Source of the DNA: Juglans regia
Taxonomy: Eukaryota; Streptophyta; Magnoliopsida; Fagales; Juglandaceae
Direction: 5' to 3'
NCBI RefSeq assembly: GCF_001411555.2
Contig: NC_049907.1
Coordinates: forward strand, 5,030,243-5,094,242
DNA: 64,000 bases
Positions 22,928 through 35,568 of this stretch are shown piece after piece. The notes under the pieces are model-generated. The model saw nothing but the letters and a program-made list of their open reading frames with translations, had not been told where the DNA came from and made no database searches. Made by a program: the position numbers and the translations under genes. How positions within the stretch are numbered: position 1 is the stretch's first letter; every line of letters starts with the position of its first letter.

Positions 22928-24639
22928 TTATGTCCATCTATTTCGAGAACTCAGCATACTTTTTCTCTGTATTTTGACTAAGATTGAGTGAAGTTTGGTT
23001 TTCACGAGTTTATCTAAGAAATTCCTCCTCATCCCTAAGCGAAAAACGAACCGCACGTACAAGAAAATCCAGGCAAACCCAGCAGCTCCCAGAACAACAA
23101 CTATTCGAACCCATAAAGTGGAAATAAATGCTTTTAGAACATAAGCATTCCACGACCATGACCACAAAATACAGAAGATGGATCCCAAGACAGCACCCAC
23201 AACGACTTGGCTTACAGTATGAAACCGTTGTGAGACCCGTAGCCATGACTGCAAACACCAAGGAAAAGATAAAAATAAGCATTACTTTTATATCCATGCA
23301 ACAGACAGGTCACTTATCCTACAGCAGCTACACTACTTAAAAGAAATTCCGTTCCTTTTTCTCATTTATTTTGTTGATTTCCAATCCTTTCGGGATCTAT
23401 AAGCCTGGGCAAAAATCTAGTTTCTACTTAATTGTGAGCCAATCAATACTTTTAGGAGAAGATTGTGCCCCGGCCCTGTCACGTTTTTTTCTTTTTTTTT
23501 AATCTATTTTGATGGGTAGAATTGAATGAATGAGCTATTTATCAATTTTTGGTAGCTAGAGGATACAATGTATCAGTCTTGGTAGTTTAGCGTGCAAAGT
23601 GCAGAACCCTTGTTAGTTTGAGAGTGCAAAGTGTATTTTTCCATACCCATAATAATATTGACTTATTCAGTATATGCGTACAAGGTGTCATGATGCAAAT
23701 TTATTCTTTATATAAAGCTATTGTCAATTGACTTATAGCTGGGAAAAAAAATCAATCTTCTGGCACAATAAATCTACTAGCACATGCCGTTAGATGCATA
23801 CTCAGCTTGAAAGTGTTCTGAAATAAGTATAAACAATGGACAACACTGGCCAATAAGTTACAGGCTACTAGAACATACCATATTCTATGGTTTTTATTCT
23901 ACCCTTTATTCTTTCTTCCCTATACTCCACATACATAGAGATGAGTTCATATCTTGATTCACAAACAGCGTTAATGTCTAATTCTGGTTCACCATATAAA
24001 AGAAAGGGCTATCGGTATTCCGCCAGGAGCATTCTATGAAAGCATTAAGTTTTTCCTCAACAAAGATTTTCATAAAACTGATATTGGTTCATCAGTAAAT
24101 TTATTTTTAGAAAAGACAGAAATCAATTGGTCTTATTTGGGGCCCCATGAGTTAGATTTTGACCTTCTTATCCTATAAAATATCAAGATAAAGCTGCATC
24201 TGATCCCAAATAAGGATGATTGCAATTGCCACTATGGTATGAACAAGAGAGTTTTAGCAAGGATAACTGCAATATGGTCTCTATATTGTTCAATAGGTTA
24301 ACAGTAACAGAGGAGAGAAATGTACCAGATTAGTATTCAACCTGTTCTTATTTTTAAGAATTACAACCTCATCTATGAAACCTAAGCTAAAAGCATATAT
24401 TATGTGCGGCATATGACTAATATGAGCCGTGTGAGGATACTTACAAGATATGAACCAAATGCCAAGGCAAGACCACTGATGGTTACTGTAAATATATTTG
24501 TTCCTAGCCATTCCATAACTGCAACAGTATGCAGAAAAACAAGCATTAAATTTCTGCAATTGAGCCAACACATTGAAATTATGTTCATAAAAACAAGCAA
24601 ACTTCATATCAATCAATTCTAAGCTTAACAATGCAACTG

Positions 24640-24671
<32 letters not shown>

Positions 24672-26557
24672 CATAAGTGATCATAAAGTAGGTAGAGAAC
24701 AGGAGAAATTACTTGAATGATTGGTAAACACAACAGTGAAGAAGATAGATTGTGCATGTGATGATGGCATCCCAGGGTCAGATCTCAAAGTGGAAACAGG
24801 CCGCTCTTGGTTTAGTATCCTTTTGAGTACAATAGAGAGTATACAATTTAGAAGAGACCCCATAGAAGCCCACAAGACTTCTGAATCATGCCTCCAAAGA
24901 ATGATACCACCAAAAACAGCAACTACAAGCCACTTGCTCTGTAAACAACAGCAATTAAGATGTCAAGTCAATATTTTGTTGCCAAGATATGCAAAACCAT
25001 CTCCTCAAAAGTTACAAGAGAGAAAAATGTGGTATCTACATATCCATAATAAGATTCATTTATCAAAAAAAAAAAAAAAAACATATCCATAATAATATTC
25101 ACATATGTTCTAGGGTTTGAGGAAAACTATGTTTAATCTCTCTTTTATCAGCTCACCATACCAGTCTCCATTCAAGGAATCTCGTGCTATTATTAAGAAT
25201 TTTTGAAATCCTTATTTTATCAATTTACTCTTTCTTTTATTGGTACCAGATGGCCGAGAACAAAGTCCCGACTAATCCCAGGGGTGTATAGGCTCTCGGC
25301 TATGAGTTTCCCGCAAGTGCACTTGGGTAACTCAAGGGAAAATTCTCCCAATCCAATGACCCTTACAAACTGTTTGCATCCAAGAAGATTTTAACCTTGG
25401 ACCTAAAGGGAGCATACCACTAAAACCAAGGCCCTTACCACTGAGCAAAACCCTATGGTTTGTATCAATTTACATTTGAGTTATGTAGAGACAAGGCCAT
25501 GAAATAAAAGAGTGAGATATGGTCATCGTGTTCATGGTTAAAGAAGAAAATGGTCACTAGACGAGATTTGAATATGTATGGTTAGCAATATCCAGAAAAT
25601 ATCATGTGCAAAAGAGCTTCGCAACAGGATCACCTCTATGTGATGAGAAGTTTGGTTACTATCCTAGCATCTAACTATCTAATGCATACCTCAGATTAAG
25701 GCAAATGCTAGTAAGAGTGCTTAATAGGAGCAGAAAATAAGTTCTATGGCTACTGATTGATTCATAATTGCTTAAACGGGTACATATTCTTGCTAATGTT
25801 CTTCCATCCATTTTCACCCAAGTTCTTTTAGTTACCAACCATATAAGGGATGCTCTACAGTCAACTGTAATTTTTAGCAAATGCAAGGACTGCGACCTCA
25901 AAGATTTGTATAAGAAGTGTAATATGATCTCATGAGAAGCAAGTAAACTGCAAGATGAATCATATTAACCACTAGGAAGTAGAAAATTCTACTACCATAC
26001 CCCGACATATTTCTTAAAAGACATCTCAGTCTAAAAGTACAACGAGACTTTTATCTTTCAGGTAGAGAACAGCCACTAAGGAAGCTTTTAGTTCTCCAAC
26101 ACAAATTCAAAAGCGAAAGGAAGAAAGAACATAGAATATGTATTTACTCACACAGAATGTATTAAGCGACCTTAAACTACTGAAATTAGAGATATTTTCA
26201 GCTCTAAACTGGCCAAATAAAATAATGTGAGAACGTTGTTTTAATTGAACTGTCAGAAATAATTTCATGATCAATCAGACCAAATCAAAAGGAAACAGAA
26301 CCGTCATACTGGCACCGCCGCACCATTCACATGCAATAACAACAACAATAAAAGGAAATCAAAAGCGAGAAGAAAAACCATGATATTTGAGATGATCCAA
26401 AAATACCAACCATTCGATTGAGAGTAGATTCCAGTCCATCAGCCATAAACTCTCGAAGAAACTTGGATGACCCATTAACGAAAGCTTCGTTTTGAACTCT
26501 AATACCTTCATCATTATCACCACCATTGAAATCAGAAACTTTAATCAACTCAGCCAT
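22928..26557 (-). CDS. PAP2-type lipid phosphate phosphatase, epsilon-like, four exons
   Basis: Minus-strand exons at 26557-26411, 24938-24713, 24518-24445 and 23248-22928 join in frame (768 bases, 255 residues) with GT-AG introns. The protein should dephosphorylate lipid phosphates such as phosphatidic acid to diacylglycerol. PAP2 motifs: KRILNQERP (Lys88 to Arg95-Pro96), PSSH (107-110) and R-x5-H with Arg153 and His159 in LRVSQRFHTVSQ. The residue after the last motif is Gln163 rather than Asp, which I recall as usual for the plastid epsilon group (LPPE). Hydrophobic spans lie at about 52-64, 70-87, 115-125, 131-149, 164-190 and 195-215. Plastid homologues carry a transit peptide ahead of the MAELIK-like segment; here an in-frame stop lies seven codons upstream of this Met, so an additional 5' exon may be missing from this model. 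Intron 1 contains a SINE. Confidence 0.85.
24641..24668. repeat. (TC)n microsatellite in intron 2 of the phosphatase gene
   Basis: An uninterrupted CT/TC run about 45 bases from the exon 2 donor. Confidence 0.9.
25229..25462 (-). mobile_element. tRNA-derived SINE (Au-like) in intron 1 of the phosphatase gene
   Basis: On the minus strand the element starts near CATAGGGTTTTGCTCAGTGG and contains an A-box-like TTGCTCAGTGGTAAGG. About 35 bases on there is a B-box-like GGTCCAAGGTTAAAATC, the spacing of a tRNA-type Pol III promoter. A body with GGGAGAATTTTCCCTTGAG and GGGATTAGTCGGGAC follows, then GGTACC and a short A-rich tail. TATCAATTTAC flanks both ends exactly (25218-25228, 25463-25473), an 11 bp target duplication. 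The body text is typical of Au-like plant SINEs. Confidence 0.85.
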
Positions 26558-26562
26558 GGTGT

Positions 26563-27162
26563 TCAGACCTTTATTTTATTTCTATCACAAACACCTTTAC
26601 TCAAGAAAAAAACCCACCACCAGAAGTCGGTTTTGATACGGACATGGACCATAGAATTTATAGAATTGAGCTTCGGAAGATCACTAGGAAGGACTTTGAA
26701 CTTTGAAGGCTGGCGGATACAATACGTAGCAGGGTTGGCGACATTTTTGTTGAGTGGGAACAGAGGACTGAGGAAAAGAGCACGCGGGGGAGGCAAAGAA
26801 AGTGGGTATAACCGTGTAAACGGCCATTTAGCAAGGGTCTTCGACTGCGAGAAACCAACGTGTGGGGGCAACCTCAAATGGGTTTTATGGTGATTGGCTG
26901 GGAAGATTCCTAATAAGGTATCTGATTGAGAACTCTGATTTTTCTTTTGGATTCCCTCGTGTTTTTTTTCTTTTGTTCTTGAATCTTGACTTCTTGAGTC
27001 CTTATAAGAAGCACCCCTGATAAACATATTTGATAATGATACATAATTTTTTTTTTTTTTTTTTTTTGTCTTTTCTTCAAATTTTTTACAATCTAAATTT
27101 TTGAAGTTTTCATTTAAGTTAAGAAAATAAAAGTAAAAATAAAAACTCTTGAAGATTGTCAA
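26563..27162 (-). other. Upstream region of the phosphatase gene, possible transit-peptide exon
   Basis: A minus-strand open frame covers the 600 bases just upstream of the phosphatase Met, in a different frame. Its middle part is rich in Ser, Pro, Leu and basic residues, ending in KFKVLPSDLPKLNSINSM. That is transit-peptide-like and would fit an N-terminal exon spliced to the MAELIK exon through an acceptor such as AATAAAG just before it. The donor is not determined, so this is a suggestion only. Otherwise the segment is promoter and 5' leader. Confidence 0.3.
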
Positions 27163-27450
27163 ATATAATTGTCAGATGAAGTGCTGACTATTATTTATTT
27201 TGTTCTATTCTATGGAATTGAGTTGGAAATTTGTGATAAAAATTAGAAATTATTAGAGTTTTTGAATTTTTTATTACCACATGATTAAGATCTCCTACTT
27301 TATTTTTAGAGAAGTAGTGATAGAAATATATTAATTGTTGGGTATAAATATGCTTTTAAGTGGCGAGAAGAGAGCCGCAGGGATGAATAAAGGAACATGT
27401 TGGCATAGTCGGCGAGGAATGAATAACTGGCGACTAACAGCTAGTTTGTT

Positions 27451-27644
27451 TTCAAGAAACATCTCATCTCATCTCACCTTATCATTACAATTTTTTTAAA
27501 TTCTCATATAAAATAAAATGAACAATTCAACTTTTTCAAATTCTAAAATAAAAATAATATTAAAAAATATATTCTAATAATATTTTATTCAACTTTTTAA
27601 TTTTAATTTTAACTCATCTCATCTCATCTCTAAAAACAAACGAG
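27451..27644. repeat. MITE, GGTCTCGTTTG family, copy 4
   Basis: The left end GCTAGTTTGTTTTCAAG pairs with the right end CTCTAAAAACAAACGAGCC. The body contains the shared AACAATTCAACTTTTTCAAA and AATAATATTAAAAAATATAT text, and has the same orientation as the copy at 4387. Confidence 0.8.
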
Positions 27645-28142
27645 CCTTTAATGAGCCAATGGCTCGTAAAATATAAAGAAAATTGATCATAAGGCCCTTT
27701 CAATGGATTTTGTATTTTGATCTTTATTTTATATTTTACTACAATAATTCTCTAGATGTAGAGAATACTGCTCACAACTCTAAAATATTTTAAATTATTT
27801 TCTCTCTCCTTTAGACAGTTTTCTTTGCTACTTTTTTCTACTGCAACTTTTGTTTACACATTTTCTCACCCTAGTTTCATATTGGGAAGAATCCACCCTT
27901 TCATCCCTTCTCTCTTATCTCTCCAGCATATGCTTATCAAAAATACATATATGAAATATGACATAATTATATAATTAAATTTGAATTAATCTGAAATATG
28001 ACAAAATTATATAACATTATTGTATATGAAAAGATATTATAAATTTATTAGTAGTTAGAAGAAATATTTGAAATGAATAAAAAATATTAAAAAATAATAT
28101 TTAAAGGATATATAGAAAAAATAGATAAACTGATGTATGACC

Positions 28143-28671
28143 ATCGATGGGTTCAGCGTTGGTTTCGACGCCAAACCAAGACATCACTGATGTCTGCCAT
28201 AAGTCTATTGAACCGGCTGAAACCGTAGATTTGGGGAGAGAAAACCGATCATATCGGTCTCGATATGCGTCGGTACGGTCTTCAATCTACCGTCAATGTC
28301 TTTTGTGAAGGAGGAGGAACTAAAGAAGAAGGAAAAAGCATCGCACCGTCGTCAACCATGGAAGAAGAAAAAAGTTACAGAAATGAAGAAGATGATGCGG
28401 GGAAGAAGAAACAGTTCTATTATATATATATATATATATTTTTTTAACTTTCAAGCCCTAAAACGACGTCGTTTTATATACATATATTTAAAAAAAAAAA
28501 AAAAAAGATTGGCCTATTCAGTAGTTTTCTAGGAGTTCAAACCATCCCCGAACTATCGATATCGGTTTTCTCTCAATTCCTCTTGCCCGCCGACCGGTTC
28601 CTTGCCGGTTCCGTGCTCCAGCAGTCGGTCTGATCGGTTCTTAACGTTCTGGTGGTTCCTATACACCCCTA
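28143..28671 (+). mobile_element. Non-autonomous hAT-like element with perfect 8-bp target duplication
   Basis: GTATGACC lies at 28135-28142 and again at 28672-28679, exactly flanking 529 bases. The right end (ATACACCCCTA) matches the right end of the nested element at 40093-40727 (GTACAGCCCTA). Both contain CGGTTCC-rich text and an AAACGACGTCGTTT-type palindrome (here 28461-28474). The left end (ATCGATGGGTT) has diverged. An 8 bp duplication and TAGGGGTGTA-type ends fit the hAT superfamily. The internal open frames are lysine/glutamate-rich low-complexity sequence, not a transposase. Confidence 0.75.
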
Positions 28672-28768
28672 GTATGACCTATTGTAAAAATCAGTATGTA
28701 AAATAGAAAAAGTAGATTTTGGTGATGTATTTTAAAAGATAGGATAAATGAACCATTATGAATGCTCT

Positions 28769-29074
28769 AGCCCATTTGAATATTTAAAATATCTTTAAAA
28801 GTTTATAAATAATAGTGAAATAGTTTCGATTAAGATGTTTTATTGAATTTTGAAAAAAAATAATTTGAATAAAAATATTATAAAATTTAAAAATTGTTAG
28901 AATATAATTTTTATTTAAAAATTTTGTATTATTTTTTGTATTTTCTTTATAAGTTTGAGAAAATTATAATGATTAAATAAAAAAGTTGAAAATTTGAAAT
29001 TAAAAATATTTTATATTTGAGTGATATTTGAAAAGAAAATATCTTAAAATACTTGAATATCCAAACAAGATCTA
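28769..29074. repeat. MITE, GGTCTCGTTTG family, long form
   Basis: AGCCCATTTGAATATTTAAA at the left pairs with GAATATCCAAACAAGATCT at the right. The body shares AATAGTGAAATAGTTT, GAATAAAAATATTATAAA and TTTGAGAAAATTATAATGA with the copy at 53322. Confidence 0.65.
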
Positions 29075-29393
29075 TAGAGAATTCCAGATCTAAAGAGAGG
29101 AATTCACTTAATAAGTAGCGATTAAAAGATAAAAACACATCAAAGGCACTATATGAGTTCGTGGATAAAGTCAACTATTTGTATTCTTCTGATGAAAAAT
29201 TATACTCATCATTCCTGCTGCAAAAGGCAGCATACCAAACTGCACGCCGATAATCATGCATATGAAGAGGTTTTGCTATTGCAGAATACATCAACCTCTA
29301 TATAGTCTACCAAGTATTTATTATTGATTCATATAATTCTTTAGTCATTGAAAGAGTTTAGCTCCTCGCCGACGCATCGGAGGTATTTCTTTA

Positions 29394-29613
29394 GGTCTTG
29401 TTTGGATTCGAAAAGTATTTCATCTCATTATTATAATTTTTTTAAATTCTTACACAAAATATAATGAACAATTTAAATTTTTTAAATCTCAATTCAACTT
29501 TTTCAAATCTTAAAATAATAATAATATTAAAAAATAATATTCTAATAATATTTTTTTTAACTTTCATCTTTCATTTAAAATCGTCTTATCTCATCTCTAA
29601 ATCCAAGTCAGCC
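29394..29613. repeat. MITE, GGTCTCGTTTG family, copy 6
   Basis: The left end GGTCTTGTTTGGATTCGAAA pairs with the right end TCTAAATCCAAGTCAGCCC. The body has AACAATTTAAATTTTTTAAA and AATAATATTAAAAAATAATA text. Confidence 0.75.
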
Positions 29614-29619
29614 CTCTAA

Positions 29620-30835
29620 ATTTTCCTTTTTGATTGTGGGTCGTTGCAAATTTGAAAATTGCGACAACATGAATGATTAATAATTTAAATCTTTAGAATT
29701 TGACCAAGAGTTTTATACCATATTCTACGCCCCTTCGTTGTATGGTTCTTTCATTCTAAATTTCTAATCTTTAGAGTTGACCGCTACTTTAGTTTGGTTA
29801 GGAAACATATACTACCTTTGAATTTGGGGTTTTTTTTTTTTTTTTTTTTCCTTTTCTTGCATTCTTAATTTTCCGAAACTTTCTCGACAAATTTTTTTCC
29901 GTGTTTACCACGTAGATTTCCATCTCATTACTCTTACAAAAATTAAAATATATATTAATTTCTTTTACAAACAAAACAAATGCATCTCATAAAACTGATC
30001 ACTTTTGGTTGCGTAAAATAAAAGAAAAACAAATGAAACATTCTTTTCTTTACATACATGAATGGCGGTGGCAGAGGCATAAGGTCTAAAATAAATTTGA
30101 CTGCTCATTATTTTTTTAACTTCTCATAAAAAGATTATATTCATATATTTTAACCTAAAAAATTAAACACATTTTAACTTAAAAAAATTAAACACAGCTC
30201 AATGAGACTCATAAAATATTATTATTTATAATTCAACTCAACTTATCTCAACATCTAAATATAACCTTTTAAATAACAAACAGGCAGTTCACACAAGTTT
30301 TGAGTTTATAACGTTTTTACAAATAATTAAAAATACAAGTAATATTATGTACTATACTATTATTTTTCTTTCAATGCTTTTAAAAATTTGACACTTTTTA
30401 TCATGCTGATAATTTTTTATTTATTTTTTAAAAAAAGAAATTGTTAATGGACAATACCAACTCATTGTAGTGAGATGATCATCAAAGTAATTAAGATAAT
30501 GGTATAGTTTGCAGAATTTCTATTTAAAAAAATATATATTTTCTTGAAAAGTAGAAAATTGGAAAATTTTGTCCCACCCACACTTGCTTTGAGGAGTCGT
30601 TTAATGTGGGTCTGTCTGTTACTTTCCAATGGAATATTGTGGAGAGTGGAGACTAGACCTGTCGCTTTGATCTGGTCAAATACTTGGCCCTCAAGTTGTT
30701 AATTACTTTAGTAAGTGCATGTATTATCTATCTTCCCAAAAAAGCTTGACCCATGTTTCACAACATTCTCTTTTTCGTTAGTTGGAAACGTCATCCAAAA
30801 TCATTTAGCTGTGAATTCATCTTGACTGGCTTGAT
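29620..30835. other. AT-rich intergenic, no supported gene
   Basis: Contains a long T run at about 29830-29849 and a fragment resembling the GGTCTCGTTTG MITE near 30190-30265. No open frame with recognisable content. Confidence 0.5.
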
Positions 30836-30840
30836 CTTCT

Positions 30841-31565
30841 TGTTGGTTTTTCATCTTAAAAATAATTAAAATATTTGATATAAAGTGAAAATAATGTGAA
30901 CTATAATTATTGTTCAATATATCGATTCGGTTATCTAGATTTTGTATCTTAGTACTTGAACCAATGTATGCCTTTTAGGGATATGAGCCTTAACCGCTTC
31001 CCAACCAAACAAAAGGTTGTGTCTTTTGGTGAATTAGAAACATTTTCAATGTATTCTCTAATATTTGAGAAGTTGTGACTTCTCAAAAGTGTTCATTCAT
31101 TTAAGTTATGATTTTTCACAAACACCATTTCATTTATGTGATGTGACTTTTCACATGTACCATTTCATTTAAATAAGTTATGACTTTTCACATGTGACCT
31201 TTCATTTTCTATAAATAGGGAACCCCACCCACAAATTCATTAACTTTAAATTCTCTACAAAACTTAGAGAAACACCTCATCCTTCTCTTTGTCTTTCTTT
31301 CTTTGGGCTTTGGCTATTTTATATCGGGTTCGAGGATATCTTTTTGTGTGCACCGACGAGGAGATTAACGGGAACCGACGTTGTTGTATCTTGGGAGTAG
31401 AGTGTCAAGAAGCCTAGTGCATGTTTAATATTGGAGGCGGCAGAATCTACTCTAAGGAAAGCGTCTATCACAACGTGCCTCAACACCGGATTCTCTCTTT
31501 CAAATTTGTTCTTGTTATTTTACATATTCTCTAGTTTACAAAGCATTTCAGAATATTTTCCAACA
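30841..31565 (+). repeat. 5' LTR of Copia B
   Basis: Starts TTGTTGGTTTTTCATC and ends TATTTTCCAACA. It carries a TATA-type promoter (TCTATAAATAGGG at about 31209) that would drive the element's RNA, and inside it a GGGTTCGAGGATATC and GTGCACCGACGAGG leader. Confidence 0.9.
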
Positions 31566-31626
31566 ATCTTAGAGTAGATTTCTCTTTGTTAAACTAGATG
31601 TGTGTTTTAATTGATTGGTTGCCACC

Positions 31627-34600
31627 ATGACTTCAAACGAATCTATTGCATCCGAGAAATTTGGAGGAATCAATTTTAAGCATTGGCAAGAAAAGATGAA
31701 AATCTTTCTTACAATGCTTGGATTATATTTTGTTATTGAAAATGATCATCCTTCTGATGATTTACATGAGCCCGCACGTACTATTGAATTGCAAACATAT
31801 GCAGAAAAAGATAATTTGTGTAGATGTAGGATTTTAAATCATTTAAGTGACACACTTTTTGATGTTTATCTACACATTAAATCTGCCAAAGATATTTGGA
31901 ATGCTCTTGATAAGAAATATGGTGTACAAGATGTCGAAATGGATAAGTACACTGCAAGCCAATTTCTTGGTTTCAAGATGGATGATTCCAAATCTGTGGT
32001 AGAGCAAGCCCATGAGTTAACTATTTTTTACCATGAATTAGGCCAACGGGAAATGAGTATTACCGAGCGTCTCTAAGTTGCTTGTACAACAGACAAATTG
32101 CCTCCTTCATGGAAGAATTTTGGCCTATCTCTTAAACATAAGACTGAAGATATGACCATGGAAACCTTGATCTCTGCCATTAGGATCCAAGAACAACACT
32201 TGGAAAATGATCTCATCCCACCATTGGTTTCTGATTTTCAGTCTAAAGCAAATATTGTAGAAGGCCATAAAACTCATAAGAACCCACTACATCAGAAGTC
32301 CAAATTCAATAAGGGTAAAACTAATTATGGGAATAATTTGAAACCAAAATCCTATATTAACAAAGATGATAAAAAATCTATTTGTTTTAATTGTAACAAA
32401 CCGGGTCATTTGGCAAAAAATTGTCGCTATAAGAAGAGGAAATATCAAGGCAATGAACAACCAAAATCGCCTAACCCACAGGCTCATATGGTGCTTTTCA
32501 CGACCGACTCTGTTGGAACTGATGAACGGTATGTAACCATAAGTCCCCAAGTTTATCTGGCTTATAGTGCTACTAATTGGATAGTAGACACAGGAGCCAA
32601 TGTACATGTCACTTCTAACCGCAAAATATTTTCAACATATCAGGATACAAGCGGCATGAAAGTGACAATAGGTAACTCCACCTCTGCACAAGTATTTGGA
32701 GTAGGAAAAATTGTACTCAAATTAACATCTGGAAATACTCTTCCTTTAGAAGAAGTATTTTACGTACCAGAGGCGAGGAGAAACCTAATTAGTGGATCTT
32801 TACTGAATGGGGCAGGCTACACATTATTATTTCAATCCAATAAAGTTATTGTAACTAAATATGGGTCATTTGTGGAGAAAGGCACGCTATGTGAGTGGTG
32901 GTTTGTTTGTAATAAATATTCAAAATAATGTACTAGACAAATTTGATTCTGATAATAAATTTGTATTTTCTATATGTTCCTCTTCAATATGGCATGCTAG
33001 ATTAGGCCATATTAATTATCATAATGTCAAAAGAATGATGGATTTAGAGATTATTCCAAAATTTCCTGTTGATTTGAATGAAAAATGTTTAATTTGCATT
33101 CAATCAAAATAGCCTAGAAAGCCATTTAAATCTATTATAAGAAACTCATCGCTACTTGAATTAATTCATAGTGATGGTTGTTATTTAAATGGTGTCTCAT
33201 CTAAAGGTGGTAATAAACACTTCATTACTTTTATAGATAATATGTCCAAATTTTGTTATGTTTACTTGATGAAAACAAAAGATGAATCATTTAGTAAATT
33301 TGTCATCTATAAAACTGAAGTTGAAAACCAATTGGAGAGAAAAATTAAAATTATCAGGTCTGATAGAGGAGGTGAATACTCCTCTAATCAATTGGCTCAA
33401 TACTGTGAGGAGAATGGTATTATACATGAGGAAACTGCTCCATATTCTCCTCAATCCAATAGTGTTTCTGAAAGAAAAAATAAAACCTTGATGGATATGG
33501 TCAAATGCATGCTCTCTAGTTCTGGTCTACCTGAGCAATGGTGGAGGGAAGCAATACTTGCATATTGTTTTATCTTGAATATGGTATCATTTAAGGGATC
33601 TGATAAGACACCGTATGAACTCTGAAATGGTAAAATACCCAATATTAATTTCTTTAGAGTTTGGGGTTGTCTTGCAAAGGTTATTGTTCCAAAAATTAAG
33701 AAAAGGAAATTAGGTCCCAACACAGTAGATGCAGTATTCATTGAGTATGCTAGACATAGTTCTACATATAGATTTTTTATTATCAAATCAGAAGTCCAAG
33801 GTATTGATCCCAACACCATCATGGAGTCTAGAGATGCAACATTTTTTGAATATCTATTTCCTTTCAAAAATAAATTAGAAAGATATTTACCTACAGTAAG
33901 TTTTCCTTCCACCAGTAGTCAACCTACCATTATATATAATCCTGATAGTGTATCTGGATTAGAAAATGAACTTCGAAGAGGAAAACGAGTTAGAAAGGAA
34001 AAGGATTTTGGACATAACTTTTATACTTATTCTATGGAGGAAGACCCATTGACTTTCAAGGAAGCCATGCTTTCTATTGATTTTACTTTTTGGAAAGAAG
34101 CAGTAAATAATGAGATAGAATCTCTTAAGATTAATGGTACTTGGAATTTATGTGATCTTCCACCTGGATGTAAGTGAATTTTTAAAAAGAAATTGAGACC
34201 TAATGGTACTATTGATAAATTTAAAGTTAGGCTGATTGCAAAAGGCTTTACACAAAGAGATGATATCGATTATTTTGATACATATTCTCCTGTTACTTAT
34301 TTAACCACAATTCGTGTTCTAATTGTTCTAGCAGCGATCCATAAACTTGAAATCCACCAAATAGACGTAAAGACCGCATTTCTAAATGGCGATCTAGACG
34401 AAGAGATATACATGGATCAACCAAAGGGGTTTGTGGTTTCAGGACAGGAAAGAAAAGTTTGTAAACTTATTAAATCACTCTATGATTTGAAGCAAGCTCC
34501 TAAACAATGACACCAAAAGTTTGATGAAATAATTTTATCTTATGATTTTAAGATAAATGAATCTGATAAGTGTTTATACACTAAAATAGTTGATGGTGTA

Positions 34601-35568
34601 TGCGTAATGCTATGTCTTTACGTTGATGATATTCTCATCTTTGGTACCAATATAGATATTGTTCTTGATGTTAAAAATTTTTTATCTAAGAATTTTGACA
34701 TGAAAGACATGGGAGAGGCACAGGTAATTCTAGGTATTAAATTAATAAGATCTCGTAATGGTATTAATATAAATCAATCTCATTATATTGAAAAGATTCT
34801 TGAGAAGTTTGAGATATTCGAATGCAAACCTGTTAGTATTTCTCTTGATCCTTGTTTGTATTTAAGTAAAAATCTTGGAGATTCTATGTCACAACTGAGA
34901 TATTCTCAAATTATTGGTACGTTACTGTATATTGCTAATTCTACTAGACCTGATATTTCATATGCTGTGAGTAGACTTAGCAGATATACTAGTAGGCCTG
35001 ATGATTCTCATTGGAAGGCATTGGAAAGAATTCTTAAATATTTGAAAGGAACCATGACATATGGTATCCATTATTCTGGGTATCCCACTGTATTAGAAGT
35101 ATACAATGATGCTAGTTGGATAACTGACACAGTAGATCATAAGGGAACGAGTGGATATATTTTCACTCTCGGTGGAGCAGTTGTGGCTTGGAGATCTTCT
35201 AAGCAAACTGTGATTTCACGATCTACTATGGAAGCTGAATTAATAGCCTTAGATACTACCGGACATGAGGTAGAGTGGCTTAAGAATTTATTATCAGAAA
35301 TTCCACTAGTTAAAAAACCAATGCCAGCTATTTCTGTTTTTTGTGACAATCAGGCTATGATAAGTGTTTGTAATAATAAACACTTTAATCATAAGAGGAG
35401 ATATTTAAGTATCAGGCATTCTACGATAAGATACCTGATAAAGAATGGATACCTGACTTTGAAATATGTAAAGTCAGAGATAACCTAGCGGATCCTTTGA
35501 CGAAAAGACTGGCAAAGTCGAAGGTTATATGTACATCAAGGGAGATGGGACTAAAGTCCATTAATTAG
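31627..35568 (+). pseudogene. gag-pol polyprotein of Copia B, broken
   Basis: The start ATG at 31627 has a strong context (GCCACCATGA). Gag runs to a CCHC knuckle CFNCNKPGHLAKNC at about 32390-32430. Protease shows WIVDTGANVHVT (about 32580). A frameshift near 32870-32890 moves the reading frame. Then follow the IWHARLGHINYHN pre-integrase segment, integrase (RSDRGGEY, YSPQSNSVSERKNK), RT (RLIAKGFTQRDDIDY, IDVKTAFLNGDLDEE, YVDDILIFG at about 34620) and RNase H (VYNDASWITD, STMEAELIAL). Stops at 32074 (TAA), 33110 (TAG), 33623, 34175 and 34508 (TGA, each in place of an expected Trp) and a second frameshift near 35460 disable it. It ends near NLADPLTKRLA, TAG at 35566-35568. Confidence 0.92.

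Noticed and set aside
28265..28532. Lysine- and glutamate-rich frames in the hAT-like element
   Set aside because: Low-complexity GAAGAAG sequence and poly(A) translate into Lys/Glu runs; not a transposase.
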